A stretch of DNA of 64,000 bases from Arcuatula senhousia (Eukaryota > Mollusca > Bivalvia > Mytilida > Mytilidae). Position 1 is the stretch's first letter, and every line of letters begins with the position of its first letter. The notes beneath the pieces are model-generated. The model was given only the letters and a program-made list of their open reading frames with translations, had not been told where the DNA came from and did not search any database. The position numbers and the translations under genes were made by a program. The stretch lies in NCBI GenBank assembly GCA_963971305.1, contig OZ020307.1, positions 8,817,501 to 8,881,500 on the forward strand. Direction: 5' to 3'. Positions 1-9,400 of the stretch are shown here, piece by piece.

Positions 1-797
1 TAATAAAAAAATCTTATTCCAAAAACTTTTCTAGCATCTTAAAATCAATTTAATTGAGTTTTACTTTAATCAGGTTTACTGTTGTAACTTTCTTAAATAA
101 ATATTGCAAATCAAAACATTGAAATTTGTAAGTTATGACTGTTCAACTAAAGACATTTGTATCAATCACAAATACATGTAGCTAATCAACTAAATAAATG
201 TCTTTATCATCTACTCTTAAAACATGTACAATCTTTCACATATTTGAAAACACAATCACTACTTTACTATACAAAACATTTAATTTTTGAAATTTTCAAT
301 GCCAACAAATACTTGATAAAAACTTAAAATAACAAATACAGGTATAAATTTCCTATGTTTTCATCCTACCAGAGGATTTTATAAAAGCTACAAAGACAAT
401 ACAATATAATCAGATCATGATATGAATTACATTTGTACAAGTAATATTGTTCAACATCGTTTATTGGTAGCAAAATTAATTGATTAGAACATTGTTGTAA
501 CTTGTATAATTATTTATATAAACGTTAATGTTTTGAAATATTTTAGAAAATTAAGCTGACAAAAGACAAAATCTTAAAATATAAATCAGAATGTGGCATA
601 ATTCACATTAAATCTAAAATTCATCAATACATAAATTTGTTTTGTACAACTTTTGATTTTTTAAGGTATACATGTAAAAAACTCATATTCAACTTCTACA
701 TATCTTCTTTCCAGATCTTCAAACGATTAAACAAAATTCCACATGATAGCAGAAAATTCTGAACACATTTGAATTATTCCGCACTTCAGACTAAGAC
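1..797 (-). other. 3' UTR and downstream flank of the CDK2AP1-like gene
   Basis: No coding signal was found on either strand. On the minus strand, just downstream of the CDK2AP1-like stop codon, an AATAAA polyadenylation hexamer lies at 465-460, which would give a 3' UTR of about 330 nt. The rest is AT-rich sequence with several ACATGTA words. The extent of the transcript is inferred, not seen. Confidence 0.45.
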
Positions 798-1142
798 TCA
801 AGTCCTAGCACTTCTTTCACACTCCATGAGACATTCACGAACTAAAATCCTTGCATGGACAATTCCTCGCTTTAATCGCTCGGCCGACATCTTACTGCCA
901 GAATAAGTTGGTCTAATGTCTTTACCCATGTCCTCAATGACGGCCAGTAACTGGGTATATTTACTCTGTGATTGTTGTCCTAAAGAGCCCTGCATCTGAG
1001 CTAACATGTGTTGTTGTTGTAGCTGCTGTTGGTAGACGTGTCCTCCCATCATTTTCTGGGGAGGGGGTGTGTTACGAACCTCTTGTTCTGATCTAGGGGT
1101 CCCTGGGTTACTGACAGCTGGTGAGTTACTGTCTTCTTCCAT
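798..1142 (-). CDS. CDK2AP1: CDK2-associated protein 1 (DOC-1) homologue
   Basis: This 114-residue protein matches the CDK2AP1/CDK2AP2 family (human CDK2AP1 is 115 residues). Vertebrate members bind CDK2 and are small subunits of the nuclear NuRD chromatin-remodelling complex. The family-defining block fills residues 60-114: SKYTQLL, then [12 protein letters not shown], then ERLKRGI.HAR and a C-terminal RECL. Cys104 corresponds to the conserved cysteine near the human C terminus. Residues 1-58 are less conserved, Pro/Ser-rich and then Gln-rich (QQQLQQQ), expected to be disordered. The ATG at 1142 sits in a strong context (GAGCCATGG) six bases after a splice acceptor, so the whole coding sequence lies in one exon and a non-coding 5' exon is expected further right. 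Stop is TGA. Identity is confident; a longer N terminus from an upstream exon is possible but less likely. Confidence 0.93.
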   Translation of the reverse strand: MEEDSNSPAVSNPGTPRSEQEVRNTPPPQKMMGGHVYQQQLQQQHMLAQMQGSLGQQSQSKYTQLLAVIEDMGKDIRPTYSGSKMSAERLKRGIVHARILVRECLMECERSART

Positions 1143-1160
1143 GGCTCTCTGAAAATCAAA
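1143..1160 (-). promoter_or_regulatory. 3' splice acceptor before the CDK2AP1-like start codon
   Basis: Read on the minus strand, a pyrimidine-rich run ends in TTTTCAG, with the AG at 1150-1149, followed by AGAGCC and the ATG. This implies an upstream 5' UTR exon, which I could not locate. Confidence 0.7.
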
Positions 1161-1530
1161 ACAGAAGTTACAGTGGGTAAAAAGTAGTTTTCATTTAATA
1201 TGATAATCAAGCTTCTGTGTGATCGAAATTGGAAATGTTGTAACTGCTACTATACATGTATTTAAAAAAAAAATATTGTGTTATTATGTTCAGCTTTCTT
1301 TAAATATTTAATAGGATACTGTTCAACTTTTTTAGCTGTACGTTCCACTATAACTACGATTAATCAAAGAACTGGTAGCTACATGTAGGATAATCTACAA
1401 ATTCAAAAGATTGTTTATGTTCAGTATTAATGTAGAGACTGAGTATAAACTGGATATTGGAAAAGAAACTATATATTGCTTATGCTATCATGTACATGTA
1501 TGCCACGATATGTCAAGAAGCATCTCACAT

Positions 1531-1689
1531 AGGCGGATCCAGGGGGGGGCCCTGGGGGGCCCGGGCCCCCCCTTTTGGCGGAAAAATTTGGTTGAATATA
1601 TAGGAAATCATTGAAGCGTGACTAAAGCGGGCCTCCTCTTAGGCCAGTCAGTGGGCCCCCTCTTTTCAGAATCTCTGGATCCGCCTCTG
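1531..1689. mobile_element. 159-bp hAT-like MITE with GGCGGATCC termini
   Basis: Inverted ends AGGCGGATCCAG (1531-1542) and CTGGATCCGCCT (1675-1686) enclose a G/C-homopolymer-rich core with a run of eight Gs and seven Cs. An identical 8-bp sequence, TCTCACAT, flanks it at 1523-1530 and 1690-1697 and reads as a target-site duplication. Eight-bp duplications are typical of hAT transposons. No coding capacity. A terminal fragment of the same type occurs near 28383-28405. Confidence 0.72.
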
Positions 1690-1917
1690 TCTCACATACA
1701 TTCCATAAGGGTCCATTTAAAATAATTTCTAAAAATAAAACTGTTTTGCCTTCCTACATGTATCTATCAATTTTTGTTTCCAATAATTAAACACATATTT
1801 GTTTCTTGGCCTAATCATACTTAATGTACAACAATTATAAAACAATAAAAACAAGAGTACATTTGCAACTCAAATTTGTTTGTTGCATAATTTATAATAA
1901 CATGTCAATGATCAATA

Positions 1918-2598
1918 TTAAAGGCATATTGTCTACGAAAAATTATTTTTTTGTAAAACCAAAAAAATGTCGCCAGACTATTCGTTATGTTTATTTAGAA
2001 AGATACAAACGTTCAAAATGCCACTAGGGTACCTTATTACTTCAAAAATTGAAAAATATATAATATTTGTAAAGCTTTACAAAAATTCATATTCATGAGA
2101 TGTAGATGAGCTGTAAGCATGCGCACTATACTTTCTTTGATTGAAAACTTCCATAGTTCTTGGACGTGGTGCATAATCTGTTTCTCGGAAGTTTTAGCTC
2201 GGAAGAAAATTAAAACGGAAACCGAATATTAGAACTACTTAATGAATAAAACTGACAATTATTGCCTGTATTAAGTTTTTAATGTGATTTAAAAGGTAAA
2301 CACGAAAAATATTGGTATTTTTTCAACATATCAAGGTATTTGGGGACAAAACCCGAGATTCCGATTAGTGTCCGCGTTAAAACTACTCAGTCTAAATCTG
2401 TGTCAATGTGACGTCATGCAGGTAAATAAAATATCAATCAATATTGTCGAGCTATTTTGATCAAAATAAACTACTTTTGAGGCAAAATTTGAAGCAAATT
2501 TGTTTTTCAATATTCATTTTATTGCATTTCGGTCTAATTGACACCAAAAAATTGGGGGGTAAAAAAAAATGAGTTTGCCGTAGACAATATGCCTTTAA
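1918..2598. mobile_element. TTAA-flanked MITE (piggyBac-like), copy A
   Basis: The ends are TTAA then AGGCATATTGTCTACG (1918-1937), and CGTAGACAATATGCCT then TTAA (2579-2598). The 16-bp inverted repeats abut TTAA on both sides, the target site of piggyBac-type transposons. The interior of about 640 bp has no transposase frame, so it is non-autonomous. Confidence 0.72.
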
Positions 2599-3250
2599 GA
2601 CCCCTTTGGATCTTTATAAAAAAATCTATGGTGAGTACAGCATGTTGAACTCTGTACATGTATGTTTGAGGCCCAGTGTCACTATGAATTGTCAAATGCT
2701 TCAGATACATGCAACCCATGGTGGACTCACAAAGCTTTTTGACACATGCATTTTTTGGTTGACTTTCAATGGTAATATGCATCACTGAATTTTTTAAAAT
2801 ATTTTTATTCATATTGCGCCATTGGCCCCTTTGACCCCTTATTTCTCCAAAACGGTAGAAGATATTGCAAATATGATTGAAAACGCAGACAGCGTTTTTA
2901 TCAGATTTTGAAAAGTACAATGCATGTAGACCACAAATAAAAAAGTCAATTTTTGGAGTGTGGCCCCCTTTTTGACACCTCCTAGCAATGTAATGGTGCA
3001 AGATACACCAAAACTGTATGTTCTGTTGACAATTTTACTGAGGAATACAATGAAAAAAGAATGTTCAAAATTGTATGAAAAATAAACATTCTATTATAAA
3101 CATTCAATAACAGCAGCTTTGTTTTAACATTCATTTTACCCCCTTTGACCCTGTTTTCTCTGAAATGGGAGGGCCACAATCCCTATTTGCAAGGGGAACT
3201 TTTTCTAGTGGTTAGAAACATCATTTTAAAACATGTAAAACAACTTAACA
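2599..3250. repeat. Dispersed non-coding repeat, copy 1
   Basis: The stretch 2862-3095 recurs as a diverged direct copy at 4308-4545; both contain a TATTGCAAAT.TGATTGAAA motif and a GTGTGGCC...TTTTTGACCTC-like segment. The part around 2700-2780 (CATGCA..CCATGGTGGACT) also occurs inverted at about 16680-16745. Open frames here carry no recognisable domain. Confidence 0.55.
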
Positions 3251-3700
3251 AGGGTTATGATCCACTATTTCTCATCTTCACCATTGGCAGATATAGAAGG
3301 AGTTTTGTAATCTCAACATTTTAATTATCTCCCTTGAAAAATATCTATTCCAAGTTAAGAATTTTATATTTATTCAGATTGTTGCAAAAATAATAAATAT
3401 TTATCACCTTTGTTAATCAAAATGTTTGTTTAAAAATGATGCAAAAAAGTAAATGGAGTAATTTGATTGGATGCAGACAACGTTCACTGCATCCAATCAG
3501 ATAAGAGAATGTATGACCATATTCCTTGATGGTGACCGTGGAGATGTGAGATAAAGGATCGTAACCTTTGGCTAGCCAAGATGAGTACAACTAAAATTCT
3601 TGAATGAAACAAACATATACTCTAATAATTGGTATTTAATTCCCTTTTGACAGTTTGATCCCTAAATTTTCAACTACATGTAGATAAAGACTTCCCCGGA
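3251..3700. other. Intergenic sequence, no feature seen
   Basis: AT-rich non-coding sequence between the CDK2AP1-like and THAP genes. No ORF with family resemblance, RNA gene or clear element end was seen. Confidence 0.4.
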
Positions 3701-3712
3701 AGGCATATGTCA

Positions 3713-4225
3713 CATGCGTATCTATGTTTGTTGGCCAAACAGGAAGTAGTTAATTTCCGGCCATTAAATCGCCTTACACCTTACATAATTATAGTATTAT
3801 GCGATGAAGCTACATACCAAATATCAAGAGGCTGTGGCATGTAGTTGCCTGGAAAACTGCGACGAAAATTTTGCATCTACATGTATGTCCATTATATAAA
3901 AAACATTAAGTATTTGTCAAACAGGGAGTAGTTATTTTTCGGGTCTAAAATCGCTTTACACCTTAAAGTACTATGTGATGAAGCTACAAACCAAATATCA
4001 AGAGGCTGTGGCATGTAGTTGCCTGGAAAACTGTGATGACAATTTTGCATCTATGTCCATTTAAATATATAAAACGTTAAGTATTCGTCAAACAGGACAT
4101 AGTTATTTTTAGGGCATAAAATCGCTTTACACCTTAGAGTGTGATGAAGCTACATGTACATGTACATACCAAATATCAAGAAGCTGCGGCATGTAGTTGC
4201 CTGGAAAACTGTGACGGAAATTATT
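3713..4225. repeat. Minisatellite, three units of about 170-185 bp
   Basis: The block containing CAAACAGG..GTAGTTA, then AAATCGC.TTACACCTTA, GATGAAGCTAC, CAAATATCAAGA.GCTG and GGCATGTAGTTGCCTGGAAA starts near 3726, 3910 and 4080, so it is repeated head to tail three times with modest divergence. Confidence 0.75.
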
Positions 4226-4307
4226 GTGACGCCGCAGGATGACAGATAGTGCCAAAGTAACCCCTATATGTCGCTTCTGCAACATGTTGCAGGCGACATA
4301 AAAACTG

Positions 4308-4545
4308 AGGGATATATTGCAAATCTGATTGAAAGATACAGGCAGGGATTTTTACAAGGATTCCAATGAAATTAAGATTTTGAAAATTGGACCACAAATA
4401 AGAAGTGGATTATTTTGGTGTGGCCTCTTTTTGACCTCTGGTAGCGATGCAAGATAAAACAAAACTGTTGTTACATTTTGTTGACAGGCTTTACTCAGCA
4501 ATATAATAAAAAAAGAATGATCAAAATTGGATGAAAAATAAAAGT
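4308..4545. repeat. Dispersed non-coding repeat, copy 2
   Basis: Diverged direct copy of 2862-3095, found just beyond the minisatellite. It contains the same GACCACAAATAA and CTTTTTGACCTC-like words. No coding potential. Confidence 0.5.
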
Positions 4546-5252
4546 TAAAAGCAGTTTTGATTAAACACCCATTTTGCCCTTTTTCTAAAACAATTTCAAA
4601 TGCAATTCCAACATTCCATACCAAAATTATATAACAATTGGTCAACCAAACTTAAGTTATCACACGGAAAGTGTCCACAGATGACAACAACATCAACAAA
4701 GACATGGCCACAACCTACATGTAATATGATTGCAAAAATTTTGTGGTTGTATAAAAAATTAAACATCCAAACATGTAGAATAGCAGTACATTTGTACATG
4801 TGAAATGTTTGAGCACATGTATTTTAACTACACCTTTAAATAAACAGAACAGTAATAAATTTAAATAACATGTACGTGTATCAAGATTTTAGAGAATATT
4901 GCATTTGACAGAGTGCTGATCAGTACAAAAAAGAGGCACTTATAAATACATATAAACATGATAAATGCAGATAGCAAGGTCATGAAGGTTATTCTCTTTA
5001 ATTTCAATCAAAATGGAAGAAGCCAAATGTGTGCATATACTGTTCTATAGATGATAACTGATTCTTACATTGATGCAGATATAAATGGCAATACTGAAGA
5101 CTCTTTAAATCCTACACTGTACATATATATTAGGCATGCACTTCTAATGTTCCATCTGTTAAAATGTGATTTCTGACTTCAATTCTATTATCATTGACTA
5201 GGCTCATGCGAAAGAGGCATGCTACAAAACTAACAGATACATATATATTCAG

Positions 5253-5858
5253 TCATGCATTTTGTCTATTAGATTTCGTTGTCTTGTTGATCCGCATGCT
5301 GACTGAACTTACAGTTTTATCAATTATTGTATTCTTAAATGATCCTACAATACACTTAGAAGATGAATTATCTGATTCATTTTTGGGAGTATTTGTATCA
5401 TTTAGATCTAGTGTTTCATCAATTTCCATACTCTCATGCTCTGAATCACCATCCACAGCATTATCCAAGGTCAACGACTCTTCATTTTTCTTCTTAGCGA
5501 GTGCTGCAGCTCGACCTCGTTTAGGTTTTTCTACAGGCTCTAGAATCAAATTATTAACAGGGTTAGGATTCTCTGGTGTGGGTTTTCCATCAGGGAAGTG
5601 CCTGGAACAAACTCTGCTGTGACTTTTCGGAGCCCAGTTCTCTCCTGTATCTGGGTCACTTCTGTTGATCAAATCAATCCACTCTTGTCTTCCTTTTGGA
5701 TTTTTTCTCTCAGTAGGAAAAGGAAACAATTTAAAAGGAGGATCACAAACACATCTTGATGTTCCAAAGTTACATTTGTGATGTGAACAAGTATCACTCA
5801 TCCATTTTTGTAGATGATAAGTTGAATTTCCACAGTTTAAAACTGCACATAACTTCAT
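5253..5858 (-). CDS. THAP-type zinc-finger protein
   Basis: Codes for 201 residues from the first real ATG of the frame (5858; AAACAAAATG is a good context). Residues 4-88 form a THAP zinc finger, a sequence-specific DNA-binding C2CH module: Cys4-x4-Cys9, an internal Cys/His-rich insertion (CSHHKC, CVC), PFKLFPFP, Trp60 and VCSRHF giving Cys84-x2-His87. A basic stretch near residues 108-123 (KPKRGR..AKKK) resembles a nuclear localisation signal, followed by an acidic Ser/Asp/Glu-rich tail. Such proteins are usually nuclear regulators or descend from P-element/Harbinger-type transposases. The long insertion before PFKLFPFP resembles mollusc transposon-linked THAP proteins, but no DDE domain is visible here. 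A strong donor (ACT|GTAAGT) lies at 5312-5307, so the gene may splice into an unseen exon and the last about 18 codons may be intronic. Confidence 0.82.
   Translation of the reverse strand: MKLCAVLNCGNSTYHLQKWMSDTCSHHKCNFGTSRCVCDPPFKLFPFPTERKNPKGRQEWIDLINRSDPDTGENWAPKSHSRVCSRHFPDGKPTPENPNPVNNLILEPVEKPKRGRAAALAKKKNEESLTLDNAVDGDSEHESMEIDETLDLNDTNTPKNESDNSSSKCIVGSFKNTIIDKTVSSVSMRINKTTKSNRQNA
5307..5312 (-). promoter_or_regulatory. Possible 5' splice donor inside the THAP gene
   Basis: On the minus strand the sequence AAAACT|GTAAGTTCAG fits the donor consensus well. If used, the protein would leave the frame after the acidic tail and gain a different C terminus. Confidence 0.45.
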
Positions 5859-6366
5859 TTTGTTTCTTAAATTCCTCAGCTTCCTCACTAAGGTCAAGGA
5901 ATTTAGTGCTTAGCACCTTATTCCACTTGACCCTTGAACTTACATACGCATGCATGCATGGCTCTTGTAAACCTCGCCCACAACAATTTTTACATGAAAC
6001 GGGGGAATAGAAATGCCACAGACAAAGGGGTCATAAAGATCTTTAGATATTATTTGTTACCAAATACTTATTAATATGCTGTAATCACCTGTTTTGATCT
6101 TTAAATCATATAAATATTTTGTCTTTGTGTGTTGATCTTACAAATATGGAAGTTGACGTGTTACTATTTTTAGAAACAAAACGAAACTGAAATATATTTA
6201 AAAAAAAATAAAAAATCATACAATTTCTTTTTAAACAGAACAAAATTATTACAGAAATTTTGCACGTAATACGAAATGAATAATTAAGTGATAAAAAGTG
6301 TTGTACAAAGAGATTAGTTTTGCATTTCTTAGTTTCGTTTTGTAAGAAAAAAAAATTGGATGCAAG
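5859..6366. promoter_or_regulatory. Divergent intergenic region between THAP gene and GET4
   Basis: About 500 bp separates the THAP start codon (minus) from the GET4 start codon (plus), so the two genes probably share a bidirectional promoter. Small alternating purine/pyrimidine repeats (GCATGCATGCATGG) occur near 5949. No TATA box can be assigned with confidence. Confidence 0.4.
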
Positions 6367-6476
6367 ATGGCAGCTTCTAGAAGCGGTGTCGACAGAGTTC
6401 TTCGAAAATGTCAGTCTTGTGTAGAGGCAGGAAATTTTTACGAAGCTCATCAGATGTACAGAACCCTATATTTCAG
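6367..6476 (+). CDS. GET4: GET4 exon 1
   Basis: Encodes residues 1-36 plus two bases of Arg37. It includes [12 protein letters not shown], the best conserved N-terminal motif of the family, in the part that contacts GET3 in yeast. Donor is CAG|GTAAAA. Confidence 0.93.
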
Positions 6477-9400
6477 GTAAAAGACAAATGACTTTGAGAA
6501 AACTATTGATGGTACGACTTTGATTTGACCATCTGCCTCAAGACAAGTCTTATTTTTTATAAAAAAAAATCTGTTTACCTTTTCTGTAAAATCTTCAATA
6601 AGGCATGTTGACTGATTGATGGGTTTTTATAGTCGTGACTATAGGCTGAAGAGACTCTGCAGCGACTTTTTTTGACTCGCTATGTGTCATGGGTCGTCCA
6701 GCCCATGACACACCACCGACAGTGTTAGCTGCTCCATAGCATCCTTTGTTATCCTTTGCCTTCCACCACGGGGAGGTTCTGGTCGGAATTCTGTAATCCG
6801 TTTAGTGTTGTTAGTTGAACCAGCTGCCGGCCAATAGGAATCTGGCTCAAATTTTATTGGAAAGTTTTCCAATATACATGTATTCTGTACATGTAGGTGT
6901 CAAAAATTTTTGACACATGTACATTTTTAGTGGACTACATGTACTTAGTGGATGTACATACAACACCAGCCTAAATGCACCTGTTAAAGACAAAAACGGT
7001 ACAAATATTACAAAACCAGAAGACCAATTGAAAAGATGGCAAGAACATTTTCAAGAGGTGTTAAATCGGCCTCCTCCTACAAACCCAACTAACATAGAAA
7101 AGAGAGATGAGATAAACATAAACACCGGGAAAATTACAAAATCTGAAGTAACTGCAGCAATTAAACATCTTAAAAATGGAAAAGCTGGAGGAATTGACAA
7201 CATCCCACCAGAAGCTATGAAGGCAATGAATAACATTTGAATTGAAAAATTCAAAAATCTTTTAAATAAAATATGGGAAAATGAATGTTTACCAGCAGAC
7301 TGGAGTAAGGGAATATTGGTAAAACTACCAAAAAAGGGAGACAAGTCAGTGTGCAACAACTGGAGAGGAATAACTTTGCTTTCCATACCAAGCAAAGTAT
7401 TATGCCATATCATCCTTCAGAGAATGAAAAAAGAAGTGGACAAAATGCTAAGAGATGAGCAAGCTGGTTTTTGGCAAGAAAGATCATGCATTGACCAAAT
7501 CGCCACTCTAAGAATAATAATTGAACAGAGCATTGAATGGCAGACCTCTCTTTACCTGACCTTCATAGATTTTGAGATGGCATTTGACAGTATTGACCAT
7601 CAAGTACTGTGGAACATCCTTAGAAACTATGGAATACCAGAGAAGATAGTATCAATTATCCAACAACTTTATAATGGATTTACCTGTCAAGTCATCCATG
7701 CAGGAAACCTTACAGAACCTTTTCCTGTGTCAACTGGCGTCAGACAAGGTTGCTTACTCTCTCCTCTTCTCTTTCTTATTGTAATTGACTGGGTGAGCAG
7801 AAAAGCATACAATACCCCAATGGGAATCAAATGGACATTACAGTCATGCCTTGAAGATTTAGACTTTGCAGATGATATTTGTCAGCTATCTCATCGCCAT
7901 CGAGACTCACAAACTCAAGCTTCCAACCTTGAGTCAGCTGCGAAACAAGTAGGACTCTACATCAACCCTGCTAAAACAAAATCCATGAGAATAAATGCAC
8001 ATCAACAAAACAAAACAAAAGTTAGAGGCGCAGAAATTGACGACATCCAGGAATTCACCTACCTGGGAAGTGTCATCAGTACAACAGGTGGCACTGATGA
8101 AGATATCGTAGCAAGAAAAAAGAAAGCACAACAGGCTTTTGCTATACTGAGACCAATTTGGAAAAGCAAAGCCTTAAGAACATGCACAAAATTGAGAATC
8201 TTTAATACAAATGTGAAGTCCATCCTACTCTATGGGTCAGAAACTTGGAGACTAAATGCAACCACTAAAAAGACACTACAGGTTTTAAACAGGTGTCTCC
8301 GAAACATCATTGGAATAAAGTGGCCAAATAAAATCAGAAATGAAGATCTTTGGAAGCATACAAAACAAGAGCCAATTGAAAGAACAATAACAGAAAGACG
8401 GTGGAAATGGATTGGTCACACACTGAGAAAAAACAACAACAACGTGACCAAACAAGCACTAGAATAGAACCCCCAAGGACATCGTAAAAGAGGGAGACCA
8501 AAGAACACCTGGCGGAGGGATCTAACATCAGACCTTCAGAAGATTGGTAAAACATGGGGAGAGGCAAAAACAACAGCCAAAGACAGGAAGAAATGGAAAG
8601 CAGCAGTGGTCGCCCTATGTCCCCCATGGGACGAAGTGGATTAAGTCAAGTAAGTCAAGTCACATTTTTGTACCTGTGTAACCAGAGAGCATGAATTACT
8701 TCACAAAATCGACATGTCCTGAGCGGGATTTGATCCCGGGACCTCTAGGTTTAGTCAGGCGCTCTACCTCTGAACCAAAGAAGTACTTCCCTTGTTCAGG
8801 GATAAAGGCTGGCTATTTAAATCTACTTATTAATGTACGAAGGGGAGCAACCCCGTTACACTTCCCCCTCCTCAAGAGTCATCATACCTCAATGTATGAC
8901 TCTAGTCTCTTAACACAACACAACCCTGGCTAGGAATCCTTCTAACCACCGTGGGTTTTTTAGTTGGGCGCCAATGTAACCGGAGAGCATGAATTACTTC
9001 ACTAAATCAACATGTCCTGAGCGGGATTCGATCCCAGGAATTCTAGATTTACAGTCAGGCGCTCTACCTCTGAACCAAAGAAGTACTTCCCTTGTTCAGG
9101 GATAAAGGCTGGCTATTTAAATCTACTAATTAATGTATGAAGGGGAGCAACCCCGTTACACCTGTACAGGTTTTCTATCTTGCTCTGGCATGGTATATTT
9201 TGATCATTTGCGTGTAATTTTACTATGAAGGAAAATAGCTAGATTAAGACTACACATGTACTATTCAAAGCCACTCACAGAGATTAGCAGCCATCAACAT
9301 CCAGGCCTACGTTACAAAACCTACATGAGCAACCTGGCATTATCAAAAGGACAGGTACAGAAGCCTCCCAAAACAGCTTTATTCCCAAGACCAAAGCAGA

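Larger units (their letters stand above)
8677..9160 (-). mobile_element. TRIM: 484-bp non-autonomous LTR retrotransposon with tRNA-like LTRs
   Basis: Two direct repeats (8677-8860 and 8975-9160, roughly 94% identical by eye) start TGTAAC and end GTTACA on both strands. They enclose only 114 bp. Read on the minus strand, the 5' LTR (9160 to 8975) is followed at once by a primer-binding-site-like TGGCGCCCAACT (8973-8962), and a polypurine tract (GAGGAGGGGGAAG) abuts the 3' LTR. Flanks carry a 4-5 bp duplication, (A)CCTG, at 8672-8676 and 9160-9164. These are the complete signals of an LTR retrotransposon in miniature with no gag or pol. Each LTR also contains a tRNA-like stretch. It sits just beyond the tail of the LINE. 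Confidence 0.88.

Noticed and set aside
2534..3001. 155-residue minus-strand ORF as a gene
   Set aside because: It spans the end of a MITE and a dispersed repeat, has low-complexity composition and shows no domain.
3713..4225. CRISPR-like array
   Set aside because: Eukaryotic context; units repeat as a whole with no constant-repeat/variable-spacer pattern.
5194..5622. 142-residue plus-strand ORF
   Set aside because: Antisense shadow of the THAP gene.
8334..8627. Minus-strand ORF over the LINE
   Set aside because: Antisense shadow of the reverse transcriptase frame.
8715..8777. Two genuine tRNA genes at 8.7 and 9.0 kb
   Set aside because: A- and B-boxes are present, but the acceptor stems do not pair, one copy lacks two bases of the anticodon loop, and both lie at identical positions within LTRs.
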